A DNA stretch of 64,000 nt from Dolichospermum sp. LEGE 00240 (GCF_015207875.1 NZ_JADEVZ010000019.1:1-64000); one strand, 5' to 3'. Shown: positions 33,451 through 43,602, counted from the stretch's first letter. Notes: generated from the letters alone by a model not told the origin. A program made the numbers and translations.

Positions 33451-33724
33451 CCTGTAACCTGTAACCTGTCACCTGTAACCTGTCACCTGTCACCTGTCAC
33501 CTGTAACCTGTAACCTGTCACCTGTAACCTGTAACCTGTAACCTGTAACCTGTAACCTGTAACCTGTCACCTGTCACCTGTCACCTGTCACCTGTCACCT
33601 GTAACCTGTAACCTGTAACCTGTCACCTGTCACCTGTAACCTGTCACCTGTCACCTGTCACCTGTCACCTGTCACCTGTCACCTGTCACCTGTCACCTGT
33701 CACCTGTCACCTGTCACCTGCTGT
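33451..33724. repeat. Heptanucleotide array, 38 units CCTGTAA / CCTGTCA
   Basis: Starting at 33451 the sequence is an uninterrupted run of 7-base units, CCTGTAA or CCTGTCA, for 38 units plus a partial. Only base 6 varies, A or C. The last third is nearly all CCTGTCA, the first two thirds mix both. This is a short tandemly repeated repetitive (STRR) array, known from Calothrix, Nostoc and Anabaena. It lies before pdhB. No spacers are present, so it is not a CRISPR array. Confidence 0.92.
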
Positions 33725-33833
33725 AAAATATATGAAAATTATTTCTTGTTCTCAACAACAGTGCTACGCTTGACGGTATTCGGGGCAATGGCACGATAAA
33801 ATTCTATAACGATAAAATGTAATAAAGGTCTAA

Positions 33834-34817
33834 ATGGCAGAAACACTATTTTTCAACGCCCTGCGGGAAGCTATTGACGAAGAAATGGCACGCGATTCTA
33901 GCGTATTCGTTCTAGGCGAGGACGTGGGACACTACGGCGGTTCTTATAAAGTTACTAAAGACTTACACCAAAAGTATGGTGATCTACGAGTTTTAGATAC
34001 CCCCATTGCAGAAAATAGCTTTACAGGGATAGCTGTAGGGGCTGCTATGACTGGGTTAAGACCGATTATTGAAGGGATGAATATGGGCTTTTTGCTCCTC
34101 GCCTTCAACCAAATTTCTAACAACGCGGGTATGTTACGCTACACCTCCGGTGGTAACTTTAAAATCCCTATGGTGATTCGTGGTCCTGGGGGTGTGGGTA
34201 GACAGCTAGGTGCGGAACATTCCCAACGTCTCGAAGCTTATTTCCAAGCTGTTCCCGGTTTAAAAATTGTGGCTTGTTCCACACCTTATAACGCTAAAGG
34301 ATTGCTAAAAGCAGCTATCCGCGATGACAACCCTGTGTTATTTTTTGAACACGTTTTACTTTATAATTTAAAAGAAGACCTGCCAGAAACAGAATATGTA
34401 CTACCGCTAGACAAGGCTGAGGTTGTTCGTCAAGGTAAAGATGTGACGATTTTAACTTATTCGCGGATGCGGTATCATGTGCTGCAAGCTGTGAAAGCTT
34501 TGGAAAAACAAGGTTATGATCCAGAAGTTATTGACTTAATTTCCCTGAAACCTCTTGATTTTGAAACTATTGGTGCATCAATTCGCAAGACTCACCGGGT
34601 GATTGTTGTGGAAGAGTGTATGCGAACCGGGGGTATTGGTGCAGAATTAACCGCTTCGATTAATGACCGCTTATTTGATGAATTGGATGCACCTGTATTG
34701 CGGCTTTCTTCTCAAGATATTCCCACACCTTACAACGGTAATCTTGAGCGCCTAACTATTGTCCAACCAGAACAAATCGTAGAAGCCGTCCAGAAGATGA
34801 TGGCTTTGCGAGTTTAG
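33834..34817 (+). CDS. pdhB: Pyruvate dehydrogenase E1 component, beta subunit
   Basis: The 327-residue product begins [18 protein letters not shown] and has [35 protein letters not shown] and [20 protein letters not shown], the blocks of E1-beta of alpha-ketoacid dehydrogenases. With E1-alpha it decarboxylates pyruvate and passes the acetyl group to E2. In cyanobacteria the E1 genes are scattered, so a lone pdhB is normal. ATG 33834 is used. The gene sits between the heptamer array and secDF; the 150-base gap to secD holds several short ACCAATTACCAATTACC units. A TTGACG and TAAAAT pair upstream is spaced 21 bases, which is too long for a standard promoter. Confidence 0.95.
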   Translation: MAETLFFNALREAIDEEMARDSSVFVLGEDVGHYGGSYKVTKDLHQKYGDLRVLDTPIAENSFTGIAVGAAMTGLRPIIEGMNMGFLLLAFNQISNNAGMLRYTSGGNFKIPMVIRGPGGVGRQLGAEHSQRLEAYFQAVPGLKIVACSTPYNAKGLLKAAIRDDNPVLFFEHVLLYNLKEDLPETEYVLPLDKAEVVRQGKDVTILTYSRMRYHVLQAVKALEKQGYDPEVIDLISLKPLDFETIGASIRKTHRVIVVEECMRTGGIGAELTASINDRLFDELDAPVLRLSSQDIPTPYNGNLERLTIVQPEQIVEAVQKMMALRV

Positions 34818-34968
34818 TTGTCAGTTGTCAGTTGTTCGTTGCTGTGAACCAATGACCAATAACCACTGACTAATGACCAATTACCAATTACCAATTACCA
34901 CCTCAAACTTCTACTCACAACGCAATCAAAGAACGTTATTATAACCTTTGTTAGTTGTGAGTGATAGT

Positions 34969-36381
34969 ATGCAAAAACAGCGATCGCTATTAGCGTTAAT
35001 TATAGTTTTGGTCATCGCCGCTATTACGGTGATTGTGACAATTCCTGTCCCCTTGGGGTTGGATTTACGAGGTGGTTCACAGCTGACTATTCAGGTGAAA
35101 CCAACGGCGGAAATTCCCCAAATCACCGAAAGAGAATTGGAAGCTGTGCAAAAAGTAGTCGAGGGGCGAATTAATGGTCTTGGTGTTTCTGAGCCATTAA
35201 TTCAAACTATCGGTACGGATAAAATATCCGTACAACTACCAGGTGTAAATGACCCAGAACAAGCAGAACGAGTATTAGGTGGTACAGCGCAATTAGAGTT
35301 CCGTATCCAAAAACCGAATACAGAAACACAACTTTTTGCTTTCCAGATTACACGCAACGATCTGAAAACCAAGCGAGAAGCGTTGAAAAAATCCAAAGAT
35401 CAAGCCGCGATTGATAAAAATAAGGAAGAGTTTCAAAAGAATAATCAAGCGATCGCCGAATTGTTTGAAAGTACTAACCCACCCCTGACTGGCAAATATC
35501 TCAAGGATGCCTACGGTGAACCCAATCAAGGCACTAACTGGAATGTGGCTATCCGTTTTGATCAAAAAGGTGGAGAACTCTTTGCTGGACTCACCAAACA
35601 GCTTGCTGGAACAGGTCGGAGTATTGGTATTTTTCTGGATAATGAAATGATCAGTTCACCCACCGTAGGACCAGAACACGCTGCTACTGGAATCACTGGT
35701 GGTTCTGCTATTATTACGGGTCGTTTTCAAGCCCAAGAGGCTAATGATTTAGGGGTACAATTGCGCGGTGGTGCATTACCCGTTCCTGTGGAAATTGCGG
35801 AAAGAAGAACAGTAGGCGCTACTTTAGGAAAAGATAGTATTCAAAGAAGTATCTACGCTGGTATTGGTGGTCTGACTTTAGTATTAATATTTATGGTGTG
35901 GTACTATCGCCTACCGGGAATGATAGCCAATGTTTCACTAATAATTTACTCCATACTGACTTGGGCTGCATTTTGTTTACTAAGTGTTACCCTCACTTTG
36001 CCGGGAATTGCAGGTTTTATTCTCAGCATTGGTATGGCTGTTGATGCTAACGTCTTGATTTTTGAACGCACCAGGGAAGAATTACAAGCAGGTAAATCTT
36101 TATATCGTTCTGTAGAATCTGGTTTTTACCGCGCCTTTTCCAGTATTTTAGATAGTAACGTCACTACCTGGATTGCTTGTGCTGCATTATTTTGGTTAGG
36201 TTCAGGATTAGTCAAAGGCTTTGCACTTACCTTAGCTTTAGGCGTAGGGGTGAGTATGTTTACCGCAATTACTTGTAGTCGCACATTGATGTTTTTAGTT
36301 ATTTCTATTCCCTCTTTGCGGAACACACAACTTTATGCTCCTAATGTGCCAGTAGCAAATAAGACAGGAGTGGCGCAATGA
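34969..36381 (+). CDS. secD: Protein translocase subunit SecD
   Basis: From ATG 34969 the product has 470 residues: an N-terminal membrane segment ([17 protein letters not shown]), the periplasmic P1 region with [17 protein letters not shown] (conserved GLDLRGG), the head near [20 protein letters not shown], and a bundle of five helices from about residue 310 with [20 protein letters not shown], the signature of SecD. SecD with SecF uses proton motive force to pull preproteins across the inner and thylakoid membranes. A TTG at 34948 is an alternative. The stop overlaps the secF ATG (ATGA), so the two are coupled. Confidence 0.96.
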   Translation: MQKQRSLLALIIVLVIAAITVIVTIPVPLGLDLRGGSQLTIQVKPTAEIPQITERELEAVQKVVEGRINGLGVSEPLIQTIGTDKISVQLPGVNDPEQAERVLGGTAQLEFRIQKPNTETQLFAFQITRNDLKTKREALKKSKDQAAIDKNKEEFQKNNQAIAELFESTNPPLTGKYLKDAYGEPNQGTNWNVAIRFDQKGGELFAGLTKQLAGTGRSIGIFLDNEMISSPTVGPEHAATGITGGSAIITGRFQAQEANDLGVQLRGGALPVPVEIAERRTVGATLGKDSIQRSIYAGIGGLTLVLIFMVWYYRLPGMIANVSLIIYSILTWAAFCLLSVTLTLPGIAGFILSIGMAVDANVLIFERTREELQAGKSLYRSVESGFYRAFSSILDSNVTTWIACAALFWLGSGLVKGFALTLALGVGVSMFTAITCSRTLMFLVISIPSLRNTQLYAPNVPVANKTGVAQ

Positions 36382-37346
36382 GATTAGATATTAACAAAGC
36401 ACGGGGTACTTGGTGGACTATTTCCGCTGTGATTATTCTGGTGGGTATCATCTCTATGGTGATATCCACCCTCAATCCCAGCATCAAAGCACCTCTGCGT
36501 CCCAGCTTAGACTTTATCGGCGGAACCAGGTTGCAATTTGTGCGAGACTGTGGCAAACCTGGTAACTGTGACCAACCCATAGATATAAACGTTGTGCGAG
36601 AAGTGGCTAAATCTCAGGGACTTGGAGATAGTAGCATACAGTTAATCTCGGAAGATGGACAGGAAAATGGCATTACTATTCGCACCAAAAACCTGGAAAC
36701 GGAACAGCGGAGTAATTTGCAAAATGCCTTAACTGAAAAAATCGGTGCTTTCGACCCCCAAAAAAATCAAATTGACTCCGTTGGTGCAACTTTAGGAAAG
36801 GAATTATTTACTTCGGGAATCTTAGCTTTAATAGTTTCCTTTGTCGGAATAACTGTTTATATGGCTTTCCGATTTCAGTTGGACTATGCCTTATTAGCTA
36901 TTGTGGCTTTGTTTCACGACATTCTGGTAACAACTGGAGTTTTCTCAATTTTAGGCTTAGTTTTCGGCGTTGAAGTAGATAGTCTTTTCATTGTTGCTTT
37001 GCTAACTATCACAGGTTTCTCTGTCAATGATACTGTGGTCATTTATGACCGCATTCGCGAAACTATTAAACTTCATCCCGAACAACCAATTGCTGAAGTT
37101 GTTGATGATGCCGTTAACCAAACTTTGTCTAGGTCAATCAACACCACCTTAACAACCTTACTGACATTAACTGCTATTTTCCTATTTGGTGGAGAAACCC
37201 TCCATTATTTCTCTCTGGCGTTAATTGTGGGCTTTGTAATGGGAGCTTATTCTAGTATTTTTATTGCGAGTACACTCCTAATTTGGTGGCGAGAACGCAG
37301 TGAAAATTACTCAGTTGCAACTCCTATAAATTCCCAAGAAAGTTAA
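36378..37346 (+). CDS. secF: Protein translocase subunit SecF
   Basis: The 322-residue product has one N-terminal membrane segment, [12 protein letters not shown] (the GGT P1 block), [38 protein letters not shown] and [16 protein letters not shown], the RND-like signature of SecF. It completes the SecDF complex and overlaps secD by 4 bases. Length is standard for separate SecF proteins. After the stop lies a MITE with TAGGGTGCGTCAGA ends. Confidence 0.96.
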   Translation: MRLDINKARGTWWTISAVIILVGIISMVISTLNPSIKAPLRPSLDFIGGTRLQFVRDCGKPGNCDQPIDINVVREVAKSQGLGDSSIQLISEDGQENGITIRTKNLETEQRSNLQNALTEKIGAFDPQKNQIDSVGATLGKELFTSGILALIVSFVGITVYMAFRFQLDYALLAIVALFHDILVTTGVFSILGLVFGVEVDSLFIVALLTITGFSVNDTVVIYDRIRETIKLHPEQPIAEVVDDAVNQTLSRSINTTLTTLLTLTAIFLFGGETLHYFSLALIVGFVMGAYSSIFIASTLLIWWRERSENYSVATPINSQES

Positions 37347-37415
37347 ATTTCACTCATTCCTAACCTTTGGCGAGGAATGTCTAAGTTGAGGCGCTGACTC
37401 CTTAACGAATTACTT

Positions 37416-37480
37416 GTAGGGTGCGTCAGACCGCATAAATCTTGCCAATAAACAGATTCTTGATATCTGACGCACCCTAC
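37416..37480. mobile_element. MITE-like element, GTAGGGTGCGTCAGA inverted ends
   Basis: The perfect 15-bp inverted repeats at 37416-37430 and 37466-37480 are identical to those of the element at 2321-2383; the interior differs. Followed at 37493 by a GTGTAAGTCCGCG wording resembling the TTACGCA ends of other MITEs here. Confidence 0.75.
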
Positions 37481-37523
37481 CAATGTTCCAGTTGTGTAAG
37501 TCCGCGCACACTATACCTTTCCT

Positions 37524-37934
37524 ATGTATAAACCTGAAGAACCACAAATTGAACCAGAAGCAGTGGAATTAGACCCGGCTTTTGCTCAACAATTACAAAA
37601 ACTACATAGGCTAACAGTGTATGGCCGATGGTTATTTGCCGGTTGTCTGTGGCTGACTATTGCGCCTTTTTGTTTATGGAATTTACGGACTGAAATTTCT
37701 TTGTTACAAGAATATTTTACCTGGGTAGGACTACAATATACACTGATTTTTCATCCTCTATCCACACTAGGTTTAAGTTTATGTATTGGTATGACGGTTT
37801 GTGTTTTAGTTTGGCAAAGTCGTAATATTCTGTGGGGACTATCATTACAAGAACAGGAGAATTTAAAAAAGCAAGTTTATCGGATTCGTCAACAAGGATC
37901 TTCTCATCCTTTATGGAAATGGGTTTGTCAATAA
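37524..37934 (+). CDS. Membrane protein of unknown function downstream of secF
   Basis: The 136-residue product has an acidic N-terminus of about 28 residues and two hydrophobic segments: about 37-56 (LFAGCLWLTIAPFCLWNL) and about 76-98 (HPLSTLGLSLCIGMTVCVLV). The polar C-terminus contains LQEQENLKKQVYRIRQQG. No named family is recognised, but small two-helix proteins of this type are conserved in cyanobacteria. It is 177 bases behind secF with a MITE between, so co-transcription is possible but not shown. Confidence 0.65.
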   Translation: MYKPEEPQIEPEAVELDPAFAQQLQKLHRLTVYGRWLFAGCLWLTIAPFCLWNLRTEISLLQEYFTWVGLQYTLIFHPLSTLGLSLCIGMTVCVLVWQSRNILWGLSLQEQENLKKQVYRIRQQGSSHPLWKWVCQ

Positions 37935-38286
37935 TCAGGAAATAGGCACGAAGCAAATTAATTTAAAGTCTAAATTCATATTCTTTTGGGCGATTAGAAA
38001 TCGCGGCTATACAAACAAAACCCAATACTGTTCGGTTAAGGTTAAAAAATCTAAGTAGAAAATTTCGTTAACCGAACAGTATTGAACCACGAAGGACACA
38101 AAGAGCGCGAAGGAAGAAGGAAGAGGAAAAATTTATTTACCCGTCAATTAGTTCTCGAGAGACTAAGTAGGTGAACCGAAAAATTTAAAGGTATGTGAAG
38201 AAAAGTAAAATCGCCTAAAACTCTCTTCCTCTTTCCAGTTAAGAGTTCCCTTGCCCCAACGACAATTTTTAACGCCAACCTACTTA
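37935..38286. other. Repeat-rich intergenic region (352 bases)
   Basis: It holds a half copy of the ATCGCGGCTA hairpin repeat (37988-38022), a perfect inverted repeat (38023-38084), and short wording ACCACGAAGGACACAAAGAG at 38087 that recurs at 9608. No gene seen. The pilQ 3' end lies at the right edge. Confidence 0.6.
38023..38084. mobile_element. 62-bp perfect inverted-repeat element
   Basis: CAATACTGTTCGGTTAA at 38023-38039 is the exact inverse of TTAACCGAACAGTATTG at 38068-38084 (17-bp arms, 28-base interior). A related half, ATACCGTTCGGTTCAGG, occurs at 63603. It looks like a minimal MITE or hairpin repeat. Confidence 0.65.
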
Positions 38287-40608
38287 CTAGCGAGGCTGAA
38301 CCTTCAACCCCCGACGTTCTAAGATTTGCCGTATCTGGGGACTGGGTGTGTAATTATAACCATAGCTAGAACGCTCTGAGTCATCCATAACTTGAGGTGT
38401 GAGTAAGACAATTACCTCTCTGCGCTCATTAGTTCTATTGGTTTTTCTGAAAAGCGCACCCAGCAGGGGAATATCACCCAAAATAGGCAGCTTAGAAACA
38501 GTTGTCCGATCTTGATCCTGGATAATACCTGAGAGAATAAGTGTTTGACCATCTCGCAAGCGAATTGTACCGGAAGTAATGGCGCGAGTAGAAACTAAAA
38601 TGATTTGGCCATTACCTGTGTCTGCCGTACCAGCAGGAGATTTAACCTGCGGAGCAACTTGTAAAGACACAAAACCATTATCATCAATTCTTTCTACTAC
38701 TACAGCAAGTTTAAGCCCTATAGGTTCTTTTGTTATCTTTCTATCTTCTCTAGAGCCTCCGGGAGTGTCAGTTACAGTTCTTGTTATATCTCCTATAACG
38801 TCCTGCGTTAGTTGTACATCAGCAGTTTGGCCTTCTTGGACAATTAGGGTTGGGTCGGTCAAAATCTTGGCATTGCCACTTTGTACTTGTGCTGTCAAAC
38901 TAGCCAGAAACTTTTTAGGGAACTGGTATAAAGTGGGCAAACTGTAAGTATATTTAGGGGGAGTTCCAGCAGTTCCTTCAGTAAATTCTGTCAACCCTGG
39001 TTGTGTTGGATTAGAGTTTATCCCCGCACTAGGTAGTCCTGTCGTTGGATTTGTTTGGTTGAGAAAAATATTTGCACTACTCAGTGGATTAGTAGCAGTA
39101 GGAGTCCCAGCAATAATATTTGACACATCAGCGGCACTAGCAGGCTTAGAACCACCGAAATTGAAACTTGCTGCACCACCATCATTTGTAAAGAAGTTAT
39201 TACCGACCCCAAAAGAAAAACTGGTGTTGTAACCTTGGGTTCCGGCAAGGTTAACATCAATTATTTTGACATTAATTACCACTTGACGACGGCGTAGATC
39301 AAGGGGAACTATTTGAGACATTGCCATTTCAACTAACTTAGGAGTTCCAATCAACGTAAGAGTATTAGTTCTTTCGTCCCCTGATACTTGTAAACCTCTG
39401 AGTAAAGGAATTGAGTCAATAAATTTAATCCGTTGAGCGACAAGACCAGTATCTGTCGCAGACTCTGATTTCTTTCCTTCTTCTTTACCAATTACCTCTG
39501 TAGTGACCCTAGTTATCTTAGGTTCAGCACTAAAAGCACTTTCCGCACCTAAATTAACTAAAATCCTTAAAACTTCTTTTACCTTTGCTTGGTTAAGTCT
39601 TAAGTTACGCATAACGATATCACGAGTAGTATTAGGCAATTTAGTTCCCACAAAAATAGTGCGCCCACTGCGATTAGCCTCTAAACCACTTAGACGCAGG
39701 ACATAATTAAATACATCTTGTACAGGTTCATTCTCTATATCTATGGATATTTTCTCGTATGTAATTGGTTTGTCAGTGTCACCAGTGTTTTGAGTTGATG
39801 TGCTAGTTGTCTTATCATCTCCTCCCTGTCCAACATAAGCCAAATTCAGCCCCGCAGCCCGCGCTAACAGTGATAAAACTTCTCTCACGGGTGCATCACG
39901 TAATACTAACCGGGGAACTCGTTCTTGAGTACCTAAATCAATTACTGTGGGTGATGTATCAATATTCGATTGGGTAATATCTCCTACTGGTGGAGCGACG
40001 GCTCTGGGTAAGAAAGGAGGCGCTTGGTTATAAGGTTGATTTGGTCCTGCTGATTGGGCAATTTTACCGTCAATGGTGACTTGGGGATTAGGGACTAGGA
40101 CATCTGGACGTTTACCGGGTTCGGGTTTAGATTCAGGTGTGGTAGCTGGGGCTGCTGATACTTTTTCTGTAGGCTTAGTGGCGGTTGATGCTGTTGAATT
40201 TGTGGTGGTGGTAAAGCCAAGGGTAAGATTATTATCTTTTCGCATGACGGGCTGATTGCTGGGTGCATCATCAACACCTGTGACTATCACCCGAATGCTA
40301 TTAGTGTCTAATTGTTTAACTTCAATAATCTTGATTCCCGGTGCGGGGTTTTCTTGACGGAAGTTATCACCTTTGGGTAGACGCAGTTGGGCATTAATTA
40401 CATCTGCAACTAAGGATTTGTCTTTTTTAGTTGTAAATACTTGGGGGCGATCGCCGGCAGCAGTTTTTAAAATGACACTGATTCCGCCCTCAATGGGATT
40501 GAGTTTGACATCAGTAATTTGTGTTAATTGTGCCAGGACTGGTTGGGCGGCTAAGAGTACACAAGCCGCTGCACTTGATACGAAAACACTATTATGAAAC
40601 TGTTTCAC
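38287..40608 (-). CDS. pilQ: Type IV pilus secretin PilQ
   Basis: The 773-residue product has a signal peptide (VFVSSAAACVLLAAQPVLAQ), N-terminal AMIN-type domains at about 30-130 (KLNPIEGGISVILKTA), a Pro/Thr-rich linker at about 135-200, an N0/STN block (VLRDAPVREVLSLLARAAGL), N1 domains (NLRLNQAKVKEVLRILVNLG), and the secretin core ending in GQTLILSGIIQDQDRTTVSK and PILGDIPLLGALFR. It forms the outer-membrane pore for type IV pili used in twitching, phototaxis and DNA uptake. It is the last gene of pilMNOQ; the pilO-pilQ gap of 169 bases contains two heptamer arrays. No pilP is present, as normal in cyanobacteria. Confidence 0.95.
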   Translation of the reverse strand: MKQFHNSVFVSSAAACVLLAAQPVLAQLTQITDVKLNPIEGGISVILKTAAGDRPQVFTTKKDKSLVADVINAQLRLPKGDNFRQENPAPGIKIIEVKQLDTNSIRVIVTGVDDAPSNQPVMRKDNNLTLGFTTTTNSTASTATKPTEKVSAAPATTPESKPEPGKRPDVLVPNPQVTIDGKIAQSAGPNQPYNQAPPFLPRAVAPPVGDITQSNIDTSPTVIDLGTQERVPRLVLRDAPVREVLSLLARAAGLNLAYVGQGGDDKTTSTSTQNTGDTDKPITYEKISIDIENEPVQDVFNYVLRLSGLEANRSGRTIFVGTKLPNTTRDIVMRNLRLNQAKVKEVLRILVNLGAESAFSAEPKITRVTTEVIGKEEGKKSESATDTGLVAQRIKFIDSIPLLRGLQVSGDERTNTLTLIGTPKLVEMAMSQIVPLDLRRRQVVINVKIIDVNLAGTQGYNTSFSFGVGNNFFTNDGGAASFNFGGSKPASAADVSNIIAGTPTATNPLSSANIFLNQTNPTTGLPSAGINSNPTQPGLTEFTEGTAGTPPKYTYSLPTLYQFPKKFLASLTAQVQSGNAKILTDPTLIVQEGQTADVQLTQDVIGDITRTVTDTPGGSREDRKITKEPIGLKLAVVVERIDDNGFVSLQVAPQVKSPAGTADTGNGQIILVSTRAITSGTIRLRDGQTLILSGIIQDQDRTTVSKLPILGDIPLLGALFRKTNRTNERREVIVLLTPQVMDDSERSSYGYNYTPSPQIRQILERRGLKVQPR

Positions 40609-40649
40609 AGTTCATTCCTCACATAAAATAAAAGTCTAAATTGTCACGT

Positions 40650-40769
40650 ATAGCAGGGAATAGGGAATAGGGAATAGGGAATAGGGAATAGGGAATAGGG
40701 AGAATATTTCATTTTGCCTCTTGCCTCTTGCCTCTTGCCCCTTGCCCCTTGCCTCTTGCCTCTTGCCTC
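40650..40769. repeat. Two heptanucleotide arrays in the pilO-pilQ gap
   Basis: Array one is GGGAATA repeated about seven times at 40652-40701. After a short spacer array two is CTTGCCT or CTTGCCC repeated about nine times at 40717-40769. Both are STRR-type arrays inside the pil operon, between pilO and pilQ. Confidence 0.85.
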
Positions 40770-40777
40770 AAATTTGA

Positions 40778-41539
40778 TTATTTTTTCGGTGTTGCTGCTG
40801 TTTTAGCGGCTAAATTAGTTATTTCTTCGGGAGTTAGTGGCATTAAAGCTTCTAGGGCAAAAGTTGTTGTTAGTTTACCGATACCAATTTGCACGGGGTT
40901 GTCTTTATCATCGGACATTTCTGGTGTAGATAATCTAGAGTCATAGTTTTTAACTAACAATAAAGGCTGTAATCGCTCAATGTTTCGTATGATTGATTGG
41001 GTTTGTTCAAAATCCCCTTCAATGTCCACAGTGATAATACTGTGTTTGAGTTTATTGTTAACTTCTACCCCAAAACTGCCATCTTCTACGAGAACAGGTT
41101 TTTCAGAGGTCGGGACAAATCTTTTTAGTTTGGCTCTAATGGCATTACCAAAAGCTTTACCATTACTGGAATCTATTAAGCGACTGGTATCTAGTAATAG
41201 AGTATCCAAACTTTTTTCATCTGCAAATAAAGCTAGAATTTGTTGTTGTTGTTGTTTAGCTTCGGTTAAATTGGCTTCTATTTTACCGATTTGTTGAGCT
41301 TGGGTTTTCTTTTGATTAACTTCTGTTTGCAGTTGATCTTGTTTGGTTTGCAGTTGTTGATAGGTATCCCAAACAGGAAGGGCAATGTTCAATAGCATAT
41401 AACCTGCACCTGCTACACCTAGGAAGCCGACTAAACCACCAATAATAGTTGGTGTTAAGGTGACACCAAAAACAACAGGACCAGAATTTTGAATCTCTGT
41501 GCCTTGATTGGGGAAATTTAAATCATCACTGAATGTCAT
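40778..41539 (-). CDS. pilO: Type IV pilus assembly protein PilO
   Basis: The 253-residue product has one N-terminal membrane segment (IIGGLVGFLGVAGAGYMLLN, about 33-53), a coiled-coil (QQLQTKQDQLQTEVNQKKTQ), and a ferredoxin-like C-terminal region with IITVDIEGDFEQTQSIIRNI. This is the PilO pattern of the inner-membrane alignment complex, where it pairs with PilN. It overlaps pilN by 4 bases (ATGA). The final TAAKTAATPKK tail is low-complexity. Downstream lie heptamer arrays, then pilQ. Confidence 0.9.
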   Translation of the reverse strand: MTFSDDLNFPNQGTEIQNSGPVVFGVTLTPTIIGGLVGFLGVAGAGYMLLNIALPVWDTYQQLQTKQDQLQTEVNQKKTQAQQIGKIEANLTEAKQQQQQILALFADEKSLDTLLLDTSRLIDSSNGKAFGNAIRAKLKRFVPTSEKPVLVEDGSFGVEVNNKLKHSIITVDIEGDFEQTQSIIRNIERLQPLLLVKNYDSRLSTPEMSDDKDNPVQIGIGKLTTTFALEALMPLTPEEITNLAAKTAATPKK

Positions 41540-42336
41540 TGGGCAATGACTCCTACTTTTTTGATATTGCGAAGTCTATCTACTAGTCCGACTGTACCTT
41601 TTTTCTCTAATTCTTGAATTAAATCAGATGCTGGCACATTACTTAAACCTGTTTTAATAGTGTATTTAACTACTTGAATGGGTTTAATTTTTAGATCAGA
41701 TTTATCAGTTTTTGGGGGCAGAAATCCTGTTATGGCTGGTGCATCTATTAATTCTGCTGTGATGATTCTGGTTTCTTCTTTATTGAAAAATTTAGATTGT
41801 CCTAGACTTAGGGCAAAATCGTTAACTAAGGGATAGGAAATGGCAAAACCAGAAATTTCTAAGAATCCAGCGGTGTTGGTGTTGTTGGGGGTGGTGGCAG
41901 CTACGGCATCTTTACCAGGGAGAAGGGGGGCAATTTGCTTAATGGTTTCGATTTGCACTTTGTTAGGAATGCGATCGCGCAAATCCTGTAACATTGCTGA
42001 CCAAGGACGTATTTGATCGAACACTGTTACTAAGGCTTTATTTTGGCTATTAATGTCGGCTGTTTCTGCTTTGATTTTGGCAATGTTGGCTATTCTGCTA
42101 TCTAAGCTCTTACCTTCCTCCTCTAACTTGGTGATTTCTTGGGTTAATTCAGCGGTTTTCCCTTCCAGGATGGATAAACCAATAAATATTAAACCTGGGA
42201 ATACTAAACCTATTGCCACTCCTAGATAAACTGGGATTAAATTCCCTAGTTGAATAGGTTGTTTTTGAACTTTCCTTGCGGTTTGCTGGTGATATTCTGG
42301 ACGATCTTTAAGAAAGTTAATATCTAAACTGTACAT
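41536..42336 (-). CDS. pilN: Type IV pilus assembly protein PilN
   Basis: The 266-residue product starts MYSLDINFLKDRPEY with INFLKDR, the PilN tail that binds PilM. One membrane segment follows at about 35-56 (VYLGVAIGLVFPGLIFIGLS), a coiled coil, then the ferredoxin-like periplasmic domain (ISGFAISYPLVNDFALSLGQ). PilN links cytoplasmic PilM to PilO. It starts one base after the pilM stop and overlaps pilO. Cyanobacterial PilN is longer than the proteobacterial form, as here. Confidence 0.92.
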   Translation of the reverse strand: MYSLDINFLKDRPEYHQQTARKVQKQPIQLGNLIPVYLGVAIGLVFPGLIFIGLSILEGKTAELTQEITKLEEEGKSLDSRIANIAKIKAETADINSQNKALVTVFDQIRPWSAMLQDLRDRIPNKVQIETIKQIAPLLPGKDAVAATTPNNTNTAGFLEISGFAISYPLVNDFALSLGQSKFFNKEETRIITAELIDAPAITGFLPPKTDKSDLKIKPIQVVKYTIKTGLSNVPASDLIQELEKKGTVGLVDRLRNIKKVGVIAQ

Positions 42337-42337
42337 T

Positions 42338-43447
42338 TTATAATACCCCTCGCATTCCTAAACCCAGGATAATACCCAACCCAGGACGTTTAATTAAAGG
42401 ATATTTTTCAGCATCCACCTCCAAAGACAAGGAAGTAATTGGATCTATTTGGGTGGTTGGTAAACTCAATCTTTGAGTAAAAAACTCGTCAATTTGTGGT
42501 ATTCCTCCTCCTGGACCTGCTAAAAGAATCTGTGCAACTTCTAGATTTTCACTTTGATTGAGGTAAAAATCAATGGAACGGCGCAGTTCATCGGCTAATT
42601 CTCCCAAAACCCTCAACATAGAAGCCATGCCAGGATTACTACCTGTTACCCCAGAATTGATTCCATCTGGTGAGATTATGGGAATTGTCATGCTTTCTAA
42701 TATATCCATATCCCGTGATGTGGGTAGGTTCATGGCTTTTGACAGTGCTGATTGTAGTTGATAAGTTCCAATTGGCACTGTTCGAGAAAATTGTGGCACA
42801 CCATTGATGATGATGGCAATTTCTGTACTGTCAAATTCAATATCAACTAATACGGCTGCTTCTTCTGGGCCAAATAGCCGCAGTTGATCACGGATAGTGC
42901 GAATGAGGGCAAAACTGTTAATTTCTAAGATATCAACGGCTAATCCTGCCTGTTCAAAGGTATTCAAATAGGTCTGTGTGACATCTTTACGAGTCGCCAC
43001 TAATAATACCTGTACTTTCTCGATGCCGTCTTCGTCTATAAAATGCCCAAGTTTTTGATAATCAACATCAGCTTCTTGGCGGTCATAGGGCAAATATAAG
43101 CAGGCTTCATTGTTAAGTACCATTTCTCGCAATTCTTGGTCATCTAATTCTGAGGGGACGGGAATTAAGCGAACGATCGCATCTCTTCCTGGAATACAAG
43201 TAGCCACCCGTGTAGCTTTGATTTTGCTTTGGGCGATCGCTTCTTGAATGATTTCGGACATTCCTGGAGAATCAGTAATTTTACCATCAATAAATATACC
43301 CTCTGGTACTGGTAAGGTTGTCAAAGATTCAATTTTTAAGTTTTGGCGTTGTTTGCGTAGTTGGACTACGTTCACCCGTTCCGGTGCTAGTTCAATCCCA
43401 ATACCTTTATTGGATTTATCAAAGAAACTAGTAAAGGCTTTAACCAC
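42338..43447 (-). CDS. pilM: Type IV pilus assembly protein PilM
   Basis: The 369-residue product is an actin-fold ATPase: GIGIELAPERVNVVQL, MVLNNEACLYLPYDRQEADV (PilM block), VLVDIEFDSTEIAIIINGV (phosphate-2), and ILLAGPGGGIPQIDEFF (adenosine motif). It binds the PilN N-terminus on the cytoplasmic side. The start is GTG at 43447; no strong Shine-Dalgarno is seen. It is the first gene of pilMNOQ, so the promoter is in the 43448-43600 region, which also carries ACCCATTACCCATTACCC repeats. It diverges from the sugar-type binding protein gene. Confidence 0.95.
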   Translation of the reverse strand: MVKAFTSFFDKSNKGIGIELAPERVNVVQLRKQRQNLKIESLTTLPVPEGIFIDGKITDSPGMSEIIQEAIAQSKIKATRVATCIPGRDAIVRLIPVPSELDDQELREMVLNNEACLYLPYDRQEADVDYQKLGHFIDEDGIEKVQVLLVATRKDVTQTYLNTFEQAGLAVDILEINSFALIRTIRDQLRLFGPEEAAVLVDIEFDSTEIAIIINGVPQFSRTVPIGTYQLQSALSKAMNLPTSRDMDILESMTIPIISPDGINSGVTGSNPGMASMLRVLGELADELRRSIDFYLNQSENLEVAQILLAGPGGGIPQIDEFFTQRLSLPTTQIDPITSLSLEVDAEKYPLIKRPGLGIILGLGMRGVL

Positions 43448-43602
43448 TGTTTTACCCGCTAGATTACAAAAATAAGGAGTCAGGAGTCAGGATGAAGAAA
43501 GAAAGAAGGAAGAAGAAAGAAGGAAGAAAATTACCCATTACCCATTACCCATTACCATAATTGATATATCCTTTGCTTACCAATACCTTGTCCATTTTTT
43601 GT

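Noticed and set aside
33451-33724. Possible CRISPR array
   Set aside because: Units are 7 bases and directly adjacent without spacers; it is a heptanucleotide tandem array.
33770-33802. Sigma-70 promoter for pdhB (TTGACG ... TAAAAT)
   Set aside because: The spacing is 21 bases, outside the usual 16-19.
38579-38947. 122-codon plus-strand frame inside pilQ
   Set aside because: Antisense shadow of the secretin domain; no start signal or homology.
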